Source: an uncultured Clostridia bacterium
GTDB lineage: Bacteria; Bacillota; Clostridia; Christensenellales; UBA1242
Direction of reading: 5' to 3'
Length of the DNA stretch: 5,018 nucleotides
Assembly (NCBI GenBank): GCA_947625955.1
Contig: CANQQH010000082.1
Location: forward strand, 1 to 5,018
Position numbers and translations under genes: made by a program
Notes under the pieces: generated by a model
Databases searched by the model: none
What the model saw: the letters and a program-made list of their open reading frames with translations, nothing else
What the model was told of the DNA's origin: nothing
In this document: piece after piece, positions 1 through 3,911 of the stretch
How positions within the stretch are numbered: the stretch's first letter is position 1
How the letters are laid out: each line of letters begins with the position of its first letter

Positions 1-122
1 GTGTTTGCCCAACCAACGCCATCAACGTTGTTGATAACGTTCCAGTTATCGACCCCGACAAGTGCATTGAGTGTTACAGGTGTGTGTTGGCGTGTCCCAA
101 CCATTGCATATCAAGACTTTAG
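1..122 (+). CDS. 4Fe-4S ferredoxin-type protein, C-terminal end only
   Basis: This is the last 39 codons of a gene that starts upstream of the window; codons begin at base 3 and the stop TAG is at 120-122. Residues 2-3 are the Cys-Pro that normally closes a first 4Fe-4S cluster. Residues 21-32 then give a complete C-x2-C-x2-C-x3-C-P signature (Cys 21, 24, 27, 31), preceded by the typical V-I-D-P-D-K lead-in. An extra Cys sits at 35 (PNHC). The pattern is that of a bacterial 2x[4Fe-4S] ferredoxin domain, which carries electrons in the cytoplasm. It could be a small free ferredoxin or the C-terminal domain of a larger protein such as a DUF362-type protein or an oxidoreductase; the fragment cannot decide. 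The stop codon lies at the edge of a long inverted repeat (120-244). Cluster assignment is firm, the parent family is not. Confidence 0.85.
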   Translation, partial: VCPTNAINVVDNVPVIDPDKCIECYRCVLACPNHCISRL

Positions 123-244
123 AGGGCAAACTTTGCGCTTATAACTTTGTTACTGCAAAAAATTCTTGACAGGGATTTATTTTAATAAACCCCGTGCCAA
201 GAATTTTTTTTGTGCCTCGTTCTAAGCGTAAATTTTGCCCTCTA
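120..244. repeat. Nested imperfect palindrome
   Basis: The outer arms are 120-141 and 223-244; the reverse complement of the right arm matches the left at 20 of 22 positions, and both contain AGAGGGCAAA or its complement. Inside lies a second inverted repeat, 157-168 with 198-209, perfect over 12 bp and continuing imperfectly inward through ACAGGGATTTA and TAAACCCCGTG. The segments between the two stems (142-156 and 210-222) do not pair. A third, direct copy of the right-arm core (AATTTCGCCCTCGAA, 290-304) matches 231-245 at 13 of 15 bases. The shape fits a small palindromic mobile repeat (MITE-like) or a large RNA hairpin at the end of the upstream gene. No target-site duplication is visible. 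Confidence 0.6.
157..211 (+). terminator. Intrinsic terminator of the ferredoxin-type gene
   Basis: The arms AAAAAATTCTTG (157-168) and CAAGAATTTTTT (198-209) pair perfectly, extended inward by ACAGGG with CCCCGT and ATTTA with TAAA around a short AT loop. The 3' arm runs into a T tract ending at 211. It lies 34 bases after the stop codon at 122, so it would end that transcript. The A tract on the left makes it potentially bidirectional. The stem is AT-rich at its base, so strength is uncertain. Confidence 0.6.
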
Positions 245-477
245 AGTGTTTCTTCGCTTAAATATTTTTGTTTCTTTCTTCTTTCATCGAATTTCGCCCT
301 CGAATGGGGGATTGAATTTTCTGCTTTATACTGCCAAACAGCCGAAACGGAGTTGTCGTTAACTTTGAGAAAACATCTTCAACAGGGTTGCCGTTGAATT
401 AGTTCACCCCCATTGTCGCTCATTCTATCGGCTAGGGTAGCAAATAGTATTAGATTTTTGAGATAAAACACAAATAC
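245..477. other. Gene-free stretch, no clear content
   Basis: I see no coding region with a ribosome binding site here and no recognisable tRNA or structural RNA. The only pattern is a weak inverted repeat: AATGGGGG-AT-TGAA at 303-316 against TTCACCCCCATT at 403-414, enclosing about 85 bases. A short open frame (194-397) crosses the region but begins at a GTG inside the upstream hairpin without a Shine-Dalgarno sequence and has no recognisable composition. The stretch could hold an untranslated RNA ending at the terminator at 478-516, but no good promoter was found. Confidence 0.4.
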
Positions 478-516
478 AAAAATTCTCGCGACACTACTGA
501 TGTGCGGGAATTTTTT
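478..516 (+). terminator. Intrinsic terminator-like hairpin
   Basis: AAAAATTCTCGC (478-489) pairs with GCGGGAATTTTT (503-514) over 12 bp with one T-G wobble. The loop is about 13 bases and the 3' arm merges into a run of six T (511-516). The symmetric A and T tracts make it potentially bidirectional. No gene is recognised between it and the previous terminator about 270 bases upstream, so what it terminates on the + strand is not known. Confidence 0.65.
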
Positions 517-565
517 ATGTGCGTTTTAGCCAAAAAGATGATGCTAGTTGCGGTGCGGATGGCGA

Positions 566-658
566 GTTGCGTAAGCGCAACGCAACCAGATTACGCTTGT
601 CGAAAAACTTGCGTTTTTCGGCAAGCGAAGATGGGAGCGCGAGGGATGAGTCCCTCGC
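566..658. repeat. Cluster of three consecutive hairpins
   Basis: Three separate inverted repeats lie within 93 bases. First, GTTGCG (566-571), loop TAAG, CGCAAC (576-581). Second, GCTTGTCGAAAAAC (595-608), loop TTGC, GTTTTTCGGCAAGC (613-626), 14 bp with a single G-T wobble. Third, GCGAGGGA (639-646), loop TGAG, TCCCTCGC (651-658), perfect. All have four-base loops. None is followed by a T tract on either strand, so they are not ordinary intrinsic terminators. GCGTAA at 569-574 could instead pair with TTACGC at 591-596, an alternative fold. The cluster lies just upstream of the promoter at 700-736 and may be an intergenic palindromic repeat family, protein-binding DNA, or part of an RNA. Confidence 0.7.
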
Positions 659-699
659 AAAATAATATAAAATAAAAAACAAAATCACCCTCATTTTTG

Positions 700-736
700 T
701 TGACAGAGTATGTGGGGGGGGGGGGTATAATATAAT
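700..736 (+). promoter_or_regulatory. Promoter with 12-G spacer tract, possibly phase-variable
   Basis: A perfect -35 box TTGACA is at 700-705 and a perfect -10 box TATAAT at 726-731; a second overlapping TATAAT lies at 731-736. The spacer (706-725) is 20 bp, of which 714-725 is twelve consecutive G. The sigma-70-type optimum is about 17 bp, so loss of three G would give an optimal promoter and the present length should be weak. Homopolymeric G or C runs inside a promoter spacer are a known phase-variation device (porA of Neisseria meningitidis). Transcription would start near 738-743 and yield a leader of about 150 bases before the surface-protein gene. Box and tract positions are seen; switching is inferred. 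Confidence 0.75.
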
Positions 737-762
737 AGATAAATAGAAAGTTGGGCGGGGAA

Positions 763-789
763 ATGAAAGGCGGCTCGTGTTTTTCTTGA
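763..789 (+). CDS. Possible leader peptide, 8 codons (uORF)
   Basis: An ATG at 763 opens eight codons (MKGGSCFS) closed by TGA at 787-789, inside the predicted leader of the surface-protein gene. A purine-rich GGCGGGGAA precedes it with very short spacing. Nothing shows that it is translated, and such short frames arise by chance; it is listed only because it lies between promoter and gene. Confidence 0.15.
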   Translation: MKGGSCFS

Positions 790-844
790 CTGAATTTTTG
801 GGGACAGGGTGCCTTGCGGGGTACATAAGAAAAATTTATCGCTG

Positions 845-853
845 TGCTATTAT
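845..853 (+). promoter_or_regulatory. Possible extended -10 element
   Basis: TGCTATTAT at 845-853 matches the extended -10 pattern TGnTATAAT with one mismatch, 41 bases before the start codon of the surface-protein gene. No -35 box is visible at the proper distance. If active, it would give a short leader independent of the G-tract promoter. The match is weak. Confidence 0.25.
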
Positions 854-880
854 AAAAATGAATAGTTAGCAAAAAACTAG

Positions 881-888
881 AAGGTGAG
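881..888 (+). promoter_or_regulatory. Ribosome binding site of the surface-protein gene
   Basis: AAGGTGAG lies five bases before the ATG at 894 and matches the 16S anti-Shine-Dalgarno well. It fixes the start at 894, which also places a lysine-rich n-region and a hydrophobic core immediately at the N terminus, as expected of an export signal. Confidence 0.8.
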
Positions 889-893
889 AAGAT

Positions 894-3515
894 ATGAAGA
901 AAAAGGTTTGGTTGTTAGCGCCGCTTGTGGCACTGCTCGTTGGAGCCATATGTTTTTTTGCTGGAAGTTTGAAGCAAATCTCCTATGGCGCAGTCTATGG
1001 CAACGGAATCGACATTGAAGGCGGTGCTAGTTTCACCCTCAGCAGCGGAACAATAAAAGCTTCTCGCAAGGTTGACTATGGCGGAGGCGTTTCAGTCACA
1101 AACGGAACTTTCAAAATGAACGGCGGAACAATCGAGGGAAATAGCGCGACCTACGGTGGCGGGGTCTATGTTGGCAGCAGCGGTACTTTCACCATGAGTG
1201 GTGGAACAATAAAGAGTAACACAGCGACCTACGGCAGCGCAATTTATATTTCAAGCGGCACCTTCAATTATGGTGGTGGAACCATTTCGGGCGAAATCTA
1301 CACCAACACCACAATAAACATAAACAAAAAACCATCCTCGGCGCTCACCATAAATTATAGCGGAGTTGCAAGTGGAACAAGAATAGCAAAAGTTGCAAGT
1401 GGGGTAACGGCCTCTGCAAGCGACTATACTCTCACCAACTTGCCAGCTGGAATGGACCTTGAAGTGCAAAATATCAGCGGAACCAACTATATTGTTGTTG
1501 CTGCTGCAAGCGGAATAACGTTCATTGCTGAGGGGAATGGCACTGTTAATAACCAGACAACTTATAGAATAGCAAATGTTTTTAACTACTTGGCTGATTA
1601 TTCAATTGGATTTAGTGCACCTAGCTTTATATATACTTATTATGAACTTGAAGGTTACAATTTTAATATCTACACTGTTTCTATATACTACGATGGTGAA
1701 ACATTGTATGCGAATGGAGAATATTTTTCGTCCGAGCAATCTGTTCTCTCAATTCCAGCGCAGGAGAATAGTGGTTCGCGATTCATTGGTTGGTTTATCG
1801 ACGGGAAAGCGGTTGACAATAGTTTGCCAAGAAGTGAGAGAATCCTAAACGATGGAACAATTGTGACAGCCAAGTTTGAAAGTTCAGTCTATACTCTCAC
1901 AATTGATTGTGGGCGTTCGGGTTCGGTTGAGTATGGTAAAGTTGTTGGCAGCGGCGTGTCAAAAGTCGGTGTTGGTTATTATCAAATTCCGTTCAAACCT
2001 GGAACTACCATAAAGTATGTGGGAGGAAGTCTCATTGTTGGCGACAACAAAATTCAAGTTTATCCAAAGCTTGGGTATGTTATAAAAAGTGGTTCACTCT
2101 CTGGCGCGCCCACTGGCTCAGTGGATAGTGAAGGTTATCGAACAACGACTCCAACAGCCAATTGCGGTTATACTTTAACCATGCTAACTGAATTTTTTCA
2201 AATTGGGAGAAAACTAACAATTGGTTGCATTGGACGGCAACAACTAACAAGAAACGAAACCATAATGATTTATGCGGCTCTTTATAATGGAACTTTAATT
2301 GCTCGCGGGGGAAGTAACTTAGATGCACCGCTTGTTGATGCTGCCTACTATGACGAATATACAACCGAAGAGATATATGCTGCGATTCAGCCTATGATAA
2401 CATTGACACCAACAACGACTGCAAATATGAATAGTTGCTGGGTTACTATTGGTGATATGTTGGCAGCGTATAAGGAGCGTGCATACACAACAATAAATCA
2501 ATATTTTTCGCTTTATAAATCAAACACCAGCTCTTTGTCTTCTTCTAATGTATATGAAGAAAGATTTTTCCCAATAGGCAATGAAATTAGTGATGTTAGG
2601 GGAACAGAGTATAATTTTGATGGCTACTATGTTTTCTGGAATCCTCAAAAAGTTAGTTTGGAAAGAGGAAATAATTATTTTTTTAGCGGATATGAAGAAG
2701 GTGAATTTGATGGCTATGGTAAAATTGTTTATGTGGATAGCAAACCAAATGATATTTTCAAAGTCAAAAATTTTCTTGAACCATTCTTCAATCTTGCCTC
2801 AGTTGATCCTGACATTAGTGCAGGAGAGGGGGTTATTAATTATAGTGAATGGGACAATTCGTGGTATAGTGAAGTTAATTGTGTAGTTTTTAGTATGGAT
2901 CTTTTTGCTGAAAATTCATCACAATATGCTTCGCTTATTGAACAAATGTGTTATTATGAAAGATATTCGGGAATAGATTTACAAGCTTATATTGAACCTC
3001 TTATGAGCGCTGCGTGGAGAACAATGGCGGTTGCTATGAATAATGGCTACATTTCTGGCGGAAGTTTTGATGAATATAATAATGAGATCATGGAAAATTT
3101 TGGTAATTGGATTCCATCAACTGGTCTTTTGGAAAATGCTATGTATTATGGAAATCCTGGGGCTTTTAGTCCATACGAATGGGTTTCTATGGTTGATGAA
3201 AATAAACAGATTATGCCAGAGCTCGTTGCTGGTTTGAGGGAAAGATGGTTGACAACTAGGGCATGTGACTATGAACATGATAGAAAACTCTCTAATCAAT
3301 ATTTTAGTGCTCGAACATTCCTGTCAAAAACGCCATATATAACATTGTCTGAGCTTTCTGGTGATTATGATGCTGATATAAGAAATATTGTTCAGTCGAC
3401 TAGTTTCAATGCAGAAAATAGTGAAAAAGAACAGCGTGTGCCTGAGAAAGAAAAAAATACCCTTTTCTTCGATAACAAGAAGTTCTACTTAGAACCGATA
3501 AGAAAAGAAAGATAA
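894..3515 (+). CDS. Exported surface protein with beta-helix-type repeats and InlB-like segment
   Basis: 873 residues, not assigned to a named protein. Residues 1-4 (MKKK) and a hydrophobic stretch at about 5-23 form a signal peptide or N-terminal anchor. Residues 37-136 hold four glycine-rich repeats of about 25 residues (37-62, 63-87, 88-113, 114-136), each with an S/N-G-T-F/I and G-G-T-I pattern like right-handed beta-helix and Chlamydia Pmp-type surface repeats. Residues about 286-330 (FIGWFIDGKAV, then DGTIVTAKFES) resemble a divergent InlB B-repeat, and 333-376 may begin another. From about 440 to the end no domain is recognised; the region is rich in Tyr, Asn, Ser and acidic residues, and the tail (842-873) is charged. 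There is no LPxTG motif, C-terminal membrane segment or visible cell-wall-binding repeat, so it may be secreted or held by its N terminus. It has its own promoter and terminator, so it is probably a single-gene unit. A role in adhesion or host or community contact is inference. Base composition falls from the repeat region towards the C-terminal half. Confidence 0.8.
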   Translation: MKKKVWLLAPLVALLVGAICFFAGSLKQISYGAVYGNGIDIEGGASFTLSSGTIKASRKVDYGGGVSVTNGTFKMNGGTIEGNSATYGGGVYVGSSGTFTMSGGTIKSNTATYGSAIYISSGTFNYGGGTISGEIYTNTTININKKPSSALTINYSGVASGTRIAKVASGVTASASDYTLTNLPAGMDLEVQNISGTNYIVVAAASGITFIAEGNGTVNNQTTYRIANVFNYLADYSIGFSAPSFIYTYYELEGYNFNIYTVSIYYDGETLYANGEYFSSEQSVLSIPAQENSGSRFIGWFIDGKAVDNSLPRSERILNDGTIVTAKFESSVYTLTIDCGRSGSVEYGKVVGSGVSKVGVGYYQIPFKPGTTIKYVGGSLIVGDNKIQVYPKLGYVIKSGSLSGAPTGSVDSEGYRTTTPTANCGYTLTMLTEFFQIGRKLTIGCIGRQQLTRNETIMIYAALYNGTLIARGGSNLDAPLVDAAYYDEYTTEEIYAAIQPMITLTPTTTANMNSCWVTIGDMLAAYKERAYTTINQYFSLYKSNTSSLSSSNVYEERFFPIGNEISDVRGTEYNFDGYYVFWNPQKVSLERGNNYFFSGYEEGEFDGYGKIVYVDSKPNDIFKVKNFLEPFFNLASVDPDISAGEGVINYSEWDNSWYSEVNCVVFSMDLFAENSSQYASLIEQMCYYERYSGIDLQAYIEPLMSAAWRTMAVAMNNGYISGGSFDEYNNEIMENFGNWIPSTGLLENAMYYGNPGAFSPYEWVSMVDENKQIMPELVAGLRERWLTTRACDYEHDRKLSNQYFSARTFLSKTPYITLSELSGDYDADIRNIVQSTSFNAENSEKEQRVPEKEKNTLFFDNKKFYLEPIRKER
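1002..1301 (+). repeat. Four tandem beta-helix-type coding repeats
   Basis: These bases encode residues 37-136 of the surface protein, four degenerate repeats of 23-26 residues. DNA similarity between units is partial: GCGACCTACGG recurs near 1146 and 1223, and GGAACAAT recurs at the end of several units. The second and third units are most alike (G-G-G-V at the start, A-T-Y at the end), suggesting duplication. The fourth has lost part of the pattern. Such arrays can change copy number by recombination, but the divergence here suggests an old, stable array. Confidence 0.7.
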
Positions 3516-3547
3516 AAAGTGCCGCCCTTTCGGCACTTTTTATCTTT
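3508..3547 (+). terminator. Intrinsic terminator of the surface-protein gene
   Basis: AAAAAGTGCCG and CGGCACTTTTT form the core of a perfect stem of about 17 bp (3508-3524 with 3531-3547) around the loop CCCTTT. The 3' arm contains the T tract. The gene's stop codon TAA (3513-3515) is inside the left arm, so the hairpin overlaps the end of the coding region. The symmetric A/T flanks make it potentially bidirectional. It ends the surface-protein transcript before the rpoB promoter. Confidence 0.92.
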
Positions 3548-3564
3548 GATTGCATTATGTTGTT

Positions 3565-3600
3565 TTTTGACGCGACGAGCGGTGCTCGTCGCTACAAAAA
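3565..3600. repeat. GC-rich palindrome, REP/MITE-like
   Basis: GCGACGAGC (3572-3580), loop GGT, GCTCGTCGC (3584-3592) is a perfect 9-bp inverted repeat. Outside it a two-base mismatch is followed by a further match of TTTTTG with CAAAAA. It is much more GC-rich than the surrounding AT-rich spacer and lacks a following T tract, so it is not a normal terminator. Short palindromes of this shape are commonly dispersed intergenic repeats; whether this one is repeated in the genome cannot be seen here. Confidence 0.5.
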
Positions 3601-3660
3601 CCGATTATAATATATTGAAAAAGAAATTGTCAAATAAATAAAAAAAGTTTTTTCAAATTA

Positions 3661-3689
3661 TTGACACACATTTTTCTGTGTGGTATATT
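3661..3689 (+). promoter_or_regulatory. rpoB promoter with extended -10 and spacer inverted repeat
   Basis: A perfect -35 TTGACA (3661-3666) and a -10 TATATT (3684-3689) are separated by exactly 17 bp, and the -10 is preceded by TGG, the extended -10 motif. This should be a strong sigma-70-type promoter. An inverted repeat, CACACA (3665-3670) and TGTGTG (3677-3682), fills the spacer between the boxes and touches both; it may be an operator for a dimeric regulator or coincidence. The start would be near 3696, giving rpoB an untranslated leader of about 215 bases. Confidence 0.8.
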
Positions 3690-3793
3690 ATTGTAGTTTA
3701 CTGTGAGGTATTATCAATTATTATCCGCTTTTTTGTGGGTAGAAAGGGGATTTTGATAAGGTTGAATAAGGCTAAATAATATTTTAATCAAAC

Positions 3794-3827
3794 AATTCAA
3801 GGCAAGGGTTATGCTTTGAGTTTTTTT
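3794..3827 (+). terminator. Attenuator-like terminator in rpoB leader
   Basis: AATTCAAGGCA (3794-3804) pairs with TGCTTTGAGTT (3812-3822) over 11 bp with two G-T wobbles, around the seven-base loop AGGGTTA, and is followed at once by five more T (3823-3827). This is the form of an intrinsic terminator, located after the rpoB promoter and 85 bases before the start codon. If it works, only readthrough transcripts reach rpoB, so it could attenuate RNA polymerase synthesis. The stem is only moderately stable, so it may be a pause site instead. Confidence 0.5.
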
Positions 3828-3901
3828 GTGTTTATTTTATTGTTTGGCACTATTAATATTCGAAAAATCTCGCTCAAATGTATTTTTATTTTAGAAAGTG
3901 G

Positions 3902-3907
3902 TGGAGG
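3902..3907 (+). promoter_or_regulatory. Ribosome binding site of rpoB
   Basis: TGGAGG lies four bases upstream of the ATG at 3912 and is the only good Shine-Dalgarno match nearby. It supports that start, which begins an N terminus of normal length for RpoB, with the conserved region starting about residue 14. Confidence 0.8.
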
Positions 3908-3911
3908 TTTT

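Larger units (their letters stand above)
3696..3911 (+). other. Untranslated leader of rpoB
   Basis: The stretch between the predicted start site and the ATG has no gene. It contains a small hairpin at 3722-3741 (TATCCGC, loop of six T, GTGGGTA, with two G-T wobbles) and the attenuator-like hairpin at 3794-3827. TTGAAT at 3762-3767 could pair with ATTCAA at 3795-3800 in the left arm of that hairpin, a possible but short competing pairing. A weaker promoter candidate, TTGATA (3753-3758) and TAATAT (3777-3782) with an 18-bp spacer, also lies here. No known riboswitch or L10-type leader was recognised. Confidence 0.5.

Noticed and set aside
166..171. TTGACA as a promoter -35 box
   Set aside because: No -10-like sequence lies 16-18 bases downstream, and the motif is part of the hairpin arm.
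194..397. 67-codon open frame on the + strand
   Set aside because: It starts at a GTG inside the terminator hairpin, has no Shine-Dalgarno sequence, and its translation shows no domain or plausible composition.
566..658. CRISPR array or tandem terminators
   Set aside because: The three hairpins differ in sequence and lack regular spacers, and none has a T tract.
786..791. TTGACT as a second -35 box upstream of the surface-protein gene
   Set aside because: The sequence 15-19 bases downstream is G-rich and has no -10 box.
515..872. Two overlapping minus-strand frames (515-826 and 591-872)
   Set aside because: Both read through the poly-G tract as a proline run and through the hairpins and promoter of the + strand gene; neither has a recognisable product.
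936..953. Lipobox (GAIC, residues 17-20) in the surface protein
   Set aside because: The residue before the cysteine is Ile, whereas lipoboxes need Gly, Ala or Ser there; the cysteine is also still inside the hydrophobic core.
1251..3299. Several short frames on both strands inside the 894-3515 gene
   Set aside because: They lie within the long frame, which has a signal peptide, ribosome binding site, promoter and terminator; the shorter ones have no independent support.
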